DNA from: Baffinella frigidus
Taxonomy: Eukaryota > Cryptophyceae > Cryptomonadales > Baffinellaceae
Direction: 5' to 3'
Assembly: GCA_026770585.1 (NCBI GenBank)
Contig: MU646369.1
Span: 559,208-573,445, forward strand
Length of the DNA stretch: 14,238 nt
Made by a program: the position numbers and the translations under genes. Numbering within the stretch: position 1 is the first letter of the stretch; the number at the start of each line of letters is the position of its first letter. Below the pieces are notes generated by a model. The model had not been told where the DNA came from. It saw nothing but the letters and a program-made list of their open reading frames with translations, and searched no databases. Shown here piece after piece: positions 6,525 to 12,839 of this stretch.

Positions 6525-6595
6525 TTTTCTACTGGAAAGTTGACGGATTTGTACCGCGACCCCTGGACGTCAACTTAACAATAGTCCGTGATCAG

Positions 6596-6658
6596 GCACT
6601 GGAGCACAACGAGCTCTCGATCGTGGAAGGTTTCGAGCAGCTGTGCGGAGACGAGCGG
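6596..6658 (+). CDS. EF-hand gene exon 7 (entering helix of EF-hand 5)
   Basis: The acceptor is CCGTGATCAG, at the end of a dispersed GTACC/AATAGTCCGTGA module; the donor is GTATCT at 6659. The 21 codons (phase 0 to 0) read ALEHNELSIVEGFEQLCGDE then R. Joined to exon 8 this gives GFEQLCGDER-DGNEAMM, an EF entering helix leading into a loop. The acceptor has no telomere-like tract, unlike most others here, so a transposon remnant may supply it. Confidence 0.55.
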
Positions 6659-6694
6659 GTATCTCCCCTTATAGGCTTTAGGGTGAAGTTTAAG

Positions 6695-6763
6695 CCTGAA
6701 ACCCCTGAACCCTGAACACGTCCGCATCTACCCGAACGGGACCCTCGAGTTCAAGACCGCGTG
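6695..6763 (+). pseudogene. Orphan EF-hand-like segment, out of phase with the model
   Basis: The plus frame reads LKPLNPEHVRIYPNGTLEFK then TAW and a stop. NG-T-L with an aromatic at position 13 fits half an EF loop, and the layout resembles exon 3 (SGRIDLSAW). Possible splice edges would give phase 2 on both sides, which does not fit between exons 7 and 8. A fold-back begins three bases later, at 6766. Probably a decayed exon copy or exon. Confidence 0.4.
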
Positions 6764-6765
6764 GT

Positions 6766-6938
6766 AGAGCGCTGTGCAGAGAAGTTGGCCACAGGAAATA
6801 ATGAAAAATCGAGAAATTGGAGCCATTTTGTGGACTTTTGAGAAATTTAGTATCAGGAATTTCTCAAAAGTGGATGAAATGGCTCCAATTTCCCCATTTT
6901 CCCATTTTTCGGCGGCCAACTCCTCTGCACAGCGCTCT
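6766..6938 (+). mobile_element. Fold-back element E
   Basis: The terminal arms AGAGCGCTGTGCAGAG and complement, and inner arms TGGAGCCATTT and TTTTGAGAAATT with complements, make almost the whole unit self-complementary. No coding capacity. Confidence 0.88.
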
Positions 6939-6949
6939 AAACGGACAAT

Positions 6950-7085
6950 GGTTTAGGCCCCACACCACGACAGCGCTGGACCAAAAACTGACCATGGAAT
7001 TATCCGTTTATATCTCCGTGGTTATACACGGACAATTCCAGGGTCGATGTTGGGTCAAGAGTTATCGTGGTGTGGGGCCTAAACC
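6950..7085 (+). mobile_element. Fold-back element F ending in telomere-like sequence
   Basis: GGTTTAGGCCCCACACCACG at the left and its complement at the right bound 136 bp, with inner arms TGGAATTATCCGT and complement. The terminal GGTTTAGG/CCTAAACC is itself telomere-like, and the right end merges with a CCCTAAA block. Confidence 0.88.
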
Positions 7086-7290
7086 CTCAACCCTCAACCC
7101 TCAAAGCTAAACGCGAAACGCTAAACGCTCAACCCTAAACCCTAAACCCTAAACCCTAAACCCTAAACGCCAAACCCTAAACCCCCGGGACGATTAGGTG
7201 GCATTTCTAGACCCTGAACCCCAACACCCTAAACCCCAAACCCTAAGCCCTCAACCCTCAACCCTCAACCCCACACCCCACACCCTAACC
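7085..7290 (+). repeat. Telomere-like repeat block before exon 8
   Basis: Short pure runs of CCCTAAA (7133-7168) are mixed with CCCTCAA and CCCCACA. The block leads directly to the acceptor CCTTAAGCAG at 7301. Confidence 0.88.
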
Positions 7291-7301
7291 CCCTTAAGCA
7301 G

Positions 7302-7410
7302 GATGGGAATGAGGCGATGATGACGAAGACGGACTACCTCGAGGCAATCAAGGCGTTTGAGCTCAACATCTCCGATGAGATCGCGCACGCCCTCTTCACC
7401 TACATGGCCG
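7302..7410 (+). CDS. EF-hand gene exon 8 (EF-hand 5)
   Basis: The acceptor is CCTTAAGCAG and the donor GTACGA at 7411; 109 bases, phase 0 in and phase 1 out. It reads DGNEAMMTKTDYLEAIKAF, then ELNISDEIAHALFTYMA and one base of a glycine codon. The block M8, D12, Y13, L, EAI is the second half of an EF loop with its exiting helix; the next helix (SDEIAHALF) begins unit 6. Parts of this exon recur three more times downstream. It is one of the clearest exons by amino-acid pattern. Confidence 0.72.
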
Positions 7411-7543
7411 GTACGAAGAGATTCCGCGAATAACCCATAAGTGAATTAGACCGAGGACCCTACGGTAGGCCAAGTGAATAAGACCTAGGACCCTACAGTA
7501 GGCCATCCGTAGGGACATCGGGGGGGTCAAACGGATATCCTAC

Positions 7544-7587
7544 CATTCCCGACGAAATAACAGACGCGCTCTTCAGCTACATGGCCG
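7544..7587 (+). pseudogene. Partial copy 2 of exon 8 (3' part with donor)
   Basis: Reads IPDEITDALFSYMA and keeps the donor edge GCCG|GTCTAA. The 5' half and acceptor are absent; a CCTACGGTAGG-type element lies between it and exon 8. Confidence 0.7.
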
Positions 7588-7698
7588 GTCTAAACCCCAA
7601 ACCCTATCAATTGTTTAGGGGTTTTGGGAAACACCGATTGGTACCGGGGGGGGGTACAGAATCAGACCCCTGTATGGTACTAATCGGAATTCCCTAGA

Positions 7699-7929
7699 GG
7701 ACGATCAACGCCTTTGGGATCGTTCCCGATGAGATCGCAGACGCCCTCTACACACCACACCACACAGCGGACTTCGAAGGGATTTTGAATAACCCCTAAG
7801 CGATAAGACCTAAGACCCTGCGGTAGGCAACCCGTAGGAACAAAGGGGGTTTCCTACGGATAAGGTAACGGAAACTCGGGCACCAGTGCCCGAAAATCCC
7901 TTCGTGGCCCGCTGTGTGGTACATGGCCG
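7699..7929 (+). pseudogene. Partial copy 3 of exon 8, interrupted by a fold-back element
   Basis: 7702-7750 reads TINAFGIVPDEIADALY, then the element at 7759-7920 intervenes, and TACATGGCCG|GTTTGG resumes the exon end and donor. The beginning of the exon is missing. A last trace of the same edge occurs at 8140-8170 (TACATGCCTGG, then CTTCCCCGCCC). Confidence 0.65.
7759..7920 (+). mobile_element. TIR element G inside the exon 8 copy
   Basis: ACCACACAGCGGACTTCGAAGGGATTTT on the left pairs with AAAATCCCTTCG through GCTGTGTGGT on the right. The interior (AATAACCCCTAAGC to CCCTGCGGTAGG) resembles the sequence after exon 8 at 7417-7515, so a related element also sits right behind that exon. Confidence 0.75.
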
Positions 7930-8001
7930 GTTTGGCCTTCCCCGCCCTTGAGAATCGTTGAAGGGTTTTGAATAAGATCTGTTCGTACCGGGTGTGTGTG
8001 C

Positions 8002-8118
8002 TGAATCAGACCCTGTACTGAATCAGACCCCGTATTGTACAGCTGAATCAGACCCCGTAGTGTACACAACCAGACCCGGTAGTGTACAGTGCTGAATCAG
8101 ACCCCGTATTGTACAGAG
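8002..8118 (+). repeat. Tandem repeat of CTGAATCAGACCCCGTATTGTACA
   Basis: Five imperfect copies of a 20-30 bp unit. A related ATCAGACCCCTGTATGGTAC lies alone at 7661-7680, and the core resembles the arms of the palindrome at 93-142. Confidence 0.85.
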
Positions 8119-8179
8119 CGAATTTCCGAGAGTACCGGTACATGCCTGGACTGTCCTTCCCCGCCCTCCACACCCCTTT

Positions 8180-8380
8180 TCTCCAAACCCAAACCTTGAA
8201 CCCTAAACTCCAACCCCCAACCCCCAACCTCCAACCCCCAACTCCCAACCCCCAACCCCCAACCCCACACTCCACACCCCACACCCCACACCCCACACCC
8301 CACACCCCACACCCCACACCCCACACCCCACACCCCACACCCCAACCCCCGAACCCAACCCCCAACCCCCCAACCCCCTC
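8180..8380 (+). repeat. CCCACA and CCCCAAC repeat block
   Basis: A homogeneous run of CACACCC hexamers (about 8270-8345) lies between CCCCCAA repeats. It reads as a long ORF in several frames because it is low complexity. It precedes the acceptor-like CCTCCGCAG at 8385. Confidence 0.85.
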
Positions 8381-8385
8381 CGCAG

Positions 8386-8430
8386 ACATCAAGCGCAGAA
8401 ACACGCCGTTCGCGAACAAGGACGCCCAAA
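8386..8430 (+). pseudogene. 5' copy of exon 9, cut off by an element
   Basis: After CCCCTCCGCAG the frame reads IKRRNTPFANKDA, closely matching IKRRSKGFARNDE of exon 9 in the same phase 1. The copy keeps an acceptor but loses its second half where the element at 8437-8567 begins. If used, it would have no clear donor. Confidence 0.7.
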
Positions 8431-8436
8431 CCCTGA

Positions 8437-8567
8437 CCACTCGGAACACCACGGGGAACATTCTAAAGTCAATGGTTGGATTGTTTCCAAGGAAACACGC
8501 CCAAAGTCATCAATTTGGGTCACGTTATGTCCAAATATCCGGGCACGACGTGCTTTGTAGCCTCCCG
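8437..8567 (+). mobile_element. Dispersed element, inverted partner of 4993-5123
   Basis: Matches 4993-5123 in reverse complement over about 130 bases. It begins just after the partial exon 9 copy, so its insertion, or a break at its edge, probably truncated that copy. Confidence 0.8.
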
Positions 8568-8683
8568 TGTGGGTGCGGGGGCAGGCGCTGCAGAGGGAGA
8601 ACACTCCATAACCTGTGCCACCACTTGACGGTAACCTGTGTATCAAATCTATTACGCCTTTCTATTATTCTGCACTACTAAAA

Positions 8684-9058
8684 GTATTTTTGTTCGGAAC
8701 CCGCGCAAAGTTGACATGTTTGTGGGCGAGTTGACTTTGAAAACAGGCCGATTTGATAGACACAGGGCATCGTCGCGTGGCATCCATAACCTGCATGCTC
8801 TCTCTCAACCCCAAACGCCCTCCGAGAGCAGAGTTGACTAACTCCGCCATCTGTGTTGGCAAGGGCTGCCATCTGCATTGCTGACGATACAGATGGCAGA
8901 TTTGTACCATAATTACTACACAATAATTACTACACACGTAACCTGTGTGTCATCCACAACCACCTACGCGACGATGGCCTGTGTATCAAATCGGCCTGTT
9001 TTCAAAGTCAACTCGCCCACAAACATGTCAACTTTGCGCGGGTTCCGAACAAAAATAC
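8684..9058 (+). mobile_element. Large fold-back element, about 95-bp arms
   Basis: 8684-8781 and 8963-9058 are near-perfect reverse complements around TTGACATGTTTGTGGGCGAG. The loop of about 180 bp carries a stretch ending in an AG (8828) that mimics the real acceptor region, and two AATTACTACAC motifs. A direct repeat GCGTGGCATCCAYAACCTG occurs at both arm ends (8774 and 9066). Confidence 0.88.
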
Positions 9059-9120
9059 TTTCGTCGCGTGGCATCCACAACCTGTGTGCGACCTCTCAAC
9101 CGCACCCCCCCCCTCCGCAG

Positions 9121-9194
9121 GCATCAAGCGCAGAAGCAAGGGGTTCGCGCGTAATGACGAGGAGCCTCCCGGAATCACCTGCGAGCAGTGGAAG
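9121..9194 (+). CDS. EF-hand gene exon 9 (EF-hand 6, degenerate)
   Basis: The acceptor is CCCCCTCCGCAG and the donor GTAACG at 9195. With two leading bases completing a glycine codon it reads IKRRSKGFARNDEEPPGITC then EQWK, ending in phase 0. Joined to exon 8 it gives YMAG-IKRRSKG. G-I and W place a loop, but few ligand positions are acidic in the right spacing. The other two frames either stop or are serine/arginine-rich. Confidence 0.68.
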
Positions 9195-9210
9195 GTAACG
9201 CCATTTTCTT

Positions 9211-9313
9211 ATCCGTGAGCTGACCAGTAGGCGCATACGCCCTACCGTAGGGCCCTAAGACCTGCCTAGGGCTTCCACGGGCGATTATTCGCCCGGTGGT
9301 CACTTGAGGGATA
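9211..9313 (+). mobile_element. CCTACGGTAGG-family palindromic element in the exon 9-10 intron
   Basis: ATCCGTGAGCTGACCAGTAGG pairs loosely with GGTGGTCACTTGAGGGAT; the core is CGCCCTACCGTAGGGCCC. It resembles 5835-5940. The rest of the intron (9320-9440) includes an inverted match of about 30 bp to 2450-2480 (TTTTCGCATCTGYTGGCCAC). Confidence 0.6.
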
Positions 9314-9458
9314 TGTACGTAGGCCACGGAATGAATAAAAATCCCAAAGTTGAGAGTTTAGTACCGATATCGTTAAATTTTGGCGGTGTCTTATTGTGCT
9401 GGTGTGGCCAACAGATGCGAAAACTGCGCTAAGCCCTGTTTCCCGAACCCCAACCCAG

Positions 9459-9496
9459 GTCGTTCTGGATGACGACGAAACCGCGAGCGTGCTCAA
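9459..9496 (+). CDS. EF-hand gene exon 10 (38 bp)
   Basis: After the acceptor CCCCAACCCAG the frame reads VVLDDDETASVL plus AA, then donor GTACAG at 9497. Phase 0 in, phase 2 out. The donor edge CTCAA|GTAC is the same as in exon 12. The exon is very short but both splice edges and both phases agree with its neighbours. Confidence 0.62.
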
Positions 9497-9499
9497 GTA

Positions 9500-9778
9500 C
9501 AGCCCCTTCAACCCCAAACCCCAAACCCTACCCCTCAACCCTAAACCCTAAACCCTAATCCCTTAACCCCAAACCCTAGATCCTAAAATCTCAACCCTTG
9601 ACCCCTTACCCTAACCCTATACCCTATCCCCATGCTGCCTCAGTTGATTGTCTATCACCAGTTCTGATTATATACGGCGCACAACCCTAAATCCTGAACC
9701 CCAAACCCTAAACCCCACCCCCTAAACTCCAACCCCTAAACCCCAACCCCTAAGCCCTAAACCCCAAACCCGAAACCG
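9500..9778 (+). repeat. Telomere-like repeats filling the exon 10-11 intron
   Basis: CCCTAAA, CCCCAAA and CCCCTAA units fill the intron except for a unique stretch at about 9632-9685. The block ends at acceptor GAAACCGCAG. Confidence 0.85.
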
Positions 9779-9781
9779 CAG

Positions 9782-9850
9782 GTCCCGTGGCCTGGGGGGC
9801 AAACCGATCGAGGAAATGGACGCCAAAAAAGTCAATCAGGAGACGCAAAT
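9782..9850 (+). CDS. EF-hand gene exon 11
   Basis: The acceptor is GAAACCGCAG and the donor GTATGA at 9851; 69 bases, phase 2 in and 2 out. The first base completes AAG (K), then SRGLGGKPIEEMDAKKVNQE and TQ follow, and AT joins G of exon 12 as M. Two decayed copies of the KPIEEMD part lie in the next intron. The residues look like a charged linker and helix rather than a full EF loop. Confidence 0.66.
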
Positions 9851-9855
9851 GTATG

Positions 9856-10008
9856 AAACCCGAACCCCGAACCCCGACGCCCGACAACCGAAACCCGACA
9901 CCCGAAACCCGAAGCCCGAAACCCGAAACCCGAAACCTGAAGCCCGAAACCCGAAACCTGATGCCCGAAACCCGAAACCCGAAACCCGAAATCCGAAATG
10001 TACGGCCC
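9856..10008 (+). repeat. CCCGAAA variant array directly behind the exon 11 donor
   Basis: About 20 heptamers, mostly CCCGAAA with CCCGACA and CCTGAAG variants. Only this T-to-G version is found here, while neighbouring blocks are CCCTAAA or CCCCAAA. Confidence 0.88.
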
Positions 10009-10061
10009 TGACTACATACTCTCACTTGCACGAGCATACCTAATGATAACACTCGCCCCCA

Positions 10062-10120
10062 TAGGGAATTGGAGCCATTCCTTCCGAAAATTACGCTAGC
10101 GGCTCCAAATCCCTATCCAC
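10062..10120 (+). mobile_element. Small inverted repeat unit GGAATTGGAGCC, copy 1
   Basis: GGGAATTGGAGCC pairs with GGCTCCAAATCCC around ATTACGCTAGC. A second copy is at 10524-10582; both precede a copy of exon 11. Confidence 0.65.
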
Positions 10121-10175
10121 TCGAGGTTAGAAGAGGGAGTATTTTAAATGTGGGGTTGTTGAATTTAGTACCAGT

Positions 10176-10283
10176 CACGGGCAAGCTTGGTCACCTAGCT
10201 GGGGGAATTCCCCCAGCACGTAGCTGGGGGAGTTCCCCCAGCTACGTGACCAAACGCCCCTATTCGTGTGAAAATTACTACAC
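10176..10283 (+). repeat. Perfect-looking 63-bp palindrome (10189-10251) in a longer inverted repeat
   Basis: GGTCACCTAGCTGGGGGAA is followed by complementary TTCCCCCAGC, then the same arrangement again, ending CTACGTGACC. It can fold as one long hairpin or two short ones. The outer CACG...CGTG flanks add an imperfect extension. AAAATTACTACAC follows at 10271. Confidence 0.88.
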
Positions 10284-10344
10284 GTCTCTTTTTTTCTTCA
10301 CTTGAACAGGAAACTCTGTTTTAAAATAGTCACATTTCTAGCCT

Positions 10345-10460
10345 CGAGTGGATGCGCAGAGAGTGTTTAGATTGAAGAGAGCGATTCTGGTAAACCGGGT
10401 TTCGACTTTGAAACCGACCGAAGAGATGGACGCGAAAAAGGTCAACCAAGAGACGCGGAT
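10345..10460 (+). pseudogene. Copy 2 of exon 11, donor lost
   Basis: 10411-10460 reads KPTEEMDAKKVNQETR and the donor position is AT|GCAACT instead of GT. Upstream, VFRLKRAILVNRVS matches copy 3, so the duplication is longer than the exon. Confidence 0.7.
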
Positions 10461-10569
10461 GCAACTACCCGAAACCCGAATCCCGAAACTCGCACGAGCA
10501 CCTAATTGTAAAACTCGCCTCCATTTGGAATGGGAGCTTTCCCTTCAGGAACCAGGCTAGCGGCTCCAA

Positions 10570-10686
10570 TTCCTTATGAGCAGAGATTGTTGAGAGTGCA
10601 GAGAGCGATTCCGGTAAGCCGTTTTGTCACTTGGAAACCGATCGAAGAAATGGACTCCAATTTGGTCCAGCAAGAGACGCGCGGAT
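10570..10686 (+). pseudogene. Copy 3 of exon 11, two extra bases before the donor
   Basis: 10635-10686 reads KPIEEMDSNLVQQETR and keeps a GTACGA donor, but two additional bases (CGCGGAT) put the donor in phase 1 instead of 2. Splicing to exon 12 would therefore shift the frame. Confidence 0.7.
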
Positions 10687-10689
10687 GTA

Positions 10690-10880
10690 CGAATTCCGAA
10701 ATCCCAAACCCGGAATCCGAAACCCGAAACCCGGAACCCGGAACCCGAAACCCGAAACCCGACGCCCGAAACTCTGGCCCAGGCTCCACAATCTAGCTGG
10801 TCGAAGAACCGTGAATCCTCGAGGACCTACCCTGACCCAAACCCCAGACCCCAAACCCCAAACCCTAAATCCCGAACCCC
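10690..10880 (+). repeat. CCCGAAA and CCCCAAA repeats before exon 12
   Basis: CCCGAAA/CCCGGAA units at 10690-10770 behind copy 3 mirror the CCCGAAA array behind exon 11, so the array was duplicated with the exon. CCCCAAA and CCCTAAA units lead to the acceptor CGAAGCAG at 10887. Confidence 0.8.
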
Positions 10881-10887
10881 GAAGCAG

Positions 10888-10962
10888 GAAAGTGAAAAAG
10901 GTGATCGACGAGGAGCCAGAGCGTCTCCATGAGTTTTCGAAGCTGCTGGCTGGCCTCCTCAA
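10888..10962 (+). CDS. EF-hand gene exon 12
   Basis: The acceptor is CCCCGAAGCAG and the donor GTACAC at 10963; 75 bases, phase 2 in and 2 out. It reads KVKKVIDEEPERLHEFSKLL then AGLL and AA, completed to K by exon 13. The charged start and LLAGLL helix fit the entering helix before the canonical EF loop of exon 13. The 3' end (GAGTTTTCGAAGCTGCTGGC onward) is the source, or a sibling, of eight further copies in the next intron. Confidence 0.68.
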
Positions 10963-11132
10963 GTACACCCCCTAACCTAAACCCTAGGACCTAACTTCTT
11001 CTTCTTGTTACATAAACCCTGATCACCGTGGAAGAGTTTTTCGAAGCGGCTGGCTGGCCTCCTCAAGTACAATCCCCTCAAACCCTCAACCCTCAACCCT
11101 TAACTTCAAACCGTAATCCACCCTAGAACCTA

Positions 11133-11182
11133 ACTTCTTCTTCTTCGTCGTCGTCGTCTTCTTCTTCTTCTTCTTCTTCTTG
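11133..11182 (+). repeat. TTC/GTC triplet tract
   Basis: TTC repeats with an internal GTC run. Further tracts are at 11493-11567 and 11776-11813. Confidence 0.9.
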
Positions 11183-11492
11183 TACCCTGATCCCCGTGGA
11201 AGAGTTTTTCGAAGCTGCTGGCTGGCCTCCTCAAGTAAAATCCCCTCAAAACCCTAAAACCTCAACTCTAACTAACCCCGAACCCCTAAACCCTTAACAT
11301 AAACCCTGATCCCCGTGGAAGAGTTTTTCGAAGCTGCTGGCTGGCCTCCTCAAGTACACCCCCTAACCTAAACCCTAGAACCTAACTTCTTCTCCTCAAG
11401 TAAAATCCCCTCAAAACCCTCAACCCTCAACCCTAACTAACCCCGAACCCCTAAACCCTTAACTTCAAACCGTAATCCATCCAATAACCTAA

Positions 11493-11567
11493 CTTCTTCT
11501 TCTTCTTCATCATCATCATCATCATCTTCTTCTTCTTCTTCTTCTTCTTCTTCTTCTTCTTCTTCTT
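11493..11567 (+). repeat. TTC tract with an inner ATC run
   Basis: (TTC)n, then about six CATCATC units, then about 16 TTC. A homopurine-homopyrimidine mirror sequence of this type can form triplex DNA. Confidence 0.92.
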
Positions 11568-11775
11568 GTTCGTCTCTTCTTTATTGCTCTCAAGCCTGTA
11601 CACACCACACACCCAGAACCCTACATAAACCCTGATCCCCGTGGAAGAGTTTTCGAAGCTGCTGGCTGGCCTCCTCAAGTAAAATCCCCTCAAACCCTCA
11701 ACCCTCAACACTAACTAACCCCGAACCCCTAAACCCTTAACTTCAAACCGTAATCCACCCTAGAACCCAACCTCT

Positions 11776-11813
11776 TCTTCGTCTTCTTCTTCTTCTTCTT
11801 CTTCTTCTTCTTG
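11776..11813 (+). repeat. TTC triplet tract, third copy
   Basis: It belongs to a larger duplicated unit: the 60 bases after it (GCTCTTCTTTATTGCTCTC onward) repeat those after the second tract. Confidence 0.9.
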
Positions 11814-12019
11814 TTCGGCTCTTCTTTATTGCTCTCAAGCCTGTACACACCACACACCCAGAACCCTACATAAATCCTGATCCCCGTGGATGAGTTTTAA
11901 GGTTAAAGGTCCTGCGGGTTTGTGGTTTTTTTAGGGTTTAGGTTGTAGGGTCTATGCCTACATAAACCGTAATCCCCGTGGAAGAGTTTTTCGAAGCTGC
12001 TGGCTGGCCTCCTCAAGTA

Positions 12020-12188
12020 CACCCCTCTCAAACCCTAAACCCTAAACCCTAACCCATAACCCCTAAAACCCAAACCGTAATCCCCGTGGAAGAGTTTTCC
12101 CAGCTGTTGGCTGGTCTCCGCAAGCACCCACCCTCAACCCTCTTTCCTCAACCCTCAACCTTCTACCCTCAACCCTCAACCCGCAACC

Positions 12189-12227
<39 letters not shown>

Positions 12228-12700
12228 ACCCTGAACCCTGAACCCTGAACCCTCAACCTTAGACCTGAAACCCTAAACCGTGCTCAAGTACAACTCTAAC
12301 CCATAACCCCTCACCCCTAACCCCTGACTCCTAAACCCTAAACTCTAAACTCCAGCCCCTACCCTTTCCCCCCAAACCCTAAACTCTGAACCCTACACCC
12401 CAAACCGTAATCCCCGTGGGATGGGTTTTCGAAGCTGCTGGCTGGCTTCCTCAAGTGCACCCCCCTCAAACCCTAAACCCTAAACCCTAAACCCTAGACC
12501 CTAAACCATAAACCCTAAACCCCAAACCCTAACCCCCAAACCCCAAACCCTAATCCCTAAACCCAAGACCCTAGACCCTACACCGTTTCTCCACAACCCG
12601 AAACCCTGAACCCTACACCCCCAACCCTAACCCGCAAACCCCAAACCCCGAACTCCGCCCCCCAAACCCTCACAACCCACCCCAAACCCGCAACCCCAAC
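12020..12700 (+). repeat. Long telomere-like block before exon 13
   Basis: CCCTCAA is nearly pure at 12168-12235, CCCTAAA at 12470-12500, mixed elsewhere, with exon-copy fragments embedded. The block runs into the acceptor CCCCAACCGCAG at 12705. Confidence 0.88.
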
Positions 12701-12705
12701 CGCAG

Positions 12706-12826
12706 GTACAACAGCTTCACGCCCAAGGAGGGGTTCACGCACTTCGACCTGGACGGAGACAGCTTCGTGTCGCTGGCCGACATGACGTCCTCTGCGGACC
12801 AGCTGGAAATGGACGTGCGCCTCCAG
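12706..12826 (+). CDS. EF-hand gene exon 13 (canonical EF-hand 7)
   Basis: The acceptor is CCCCAACCGCAG and the donor GTCATA at 12827; 121 bases, phase 2 in and 0 out. It reads YNSFTPKEGFTHF, then the loop DLDGDSFVSLAD, then an exiting helix MTSSADQLEMDVRLQ. D1, D3, D5, V8 and D12 are all present; position 6 is S instead of G and position 12 is D, which in known EF-hands lowers Ca2+ preference against Mg2+. This is the only unit with a full ligand set and the best evidence for function. Confidence 0.82.
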
Positions 12827-12839
12827 GTCATAGTCGCTC

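Larger units (their letters stand above)
4623..6595 (+). other. Intron of about 2 kb made mostly of fold-back elements
   Basis: After the inverted telomere-like island, the intron holds a GTACC/AATAGTCCGTGA module (4937-4990), an element copy also found inverted at 8437-8567, several palindromic elements with CCTACGGTAGG cores, a fold-back around 5625-5800, MITE B and a degraded copy of the next exon. Around 5137-5405 I see only short hairpins (for example 5344-5395) and no gene. The acceptor ends the intron at 6595. Confidence 0.6.
11010..12465 (+). repeat. Array of about eight truncated exon copies (LITVEEFSKLLAGLL) in intron 12
   Basis: Copies start near 11021, 11188, 11308, 11634, 11879 (cut short), 11969, 12078 and 12410. 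The common unit is CTGATCCCCGTGGAAGAG, TTTT(T)CGAAGCTGCTGGC, TGGCCTCCTCAAG. Where four Ts are present the frame reads VEEFSKLLAGLLK, more EF-like than exon 12 itself. Five-T copies are frameshifted. Most keep CAAGTAC or CAAGTAA at the donor; none has a convincing CAG acceptor. Spacers are CCCTCAA repeats and TTC tracts. Confidence 0.8.

Noticed and set aside
8082-8681. 199-aa plus-strand ORF rich in Pro-Thr-His
   Set aside because: Most of it is CCCACA repeat read in frame, fused by chance to the partial exon 9 copy and a mobile unit.
11451-11711. Minus-strand ORF with poly-Lys and poly-Met
   Set aside because: It is the TTC/ATC triplet tract read in reverse.
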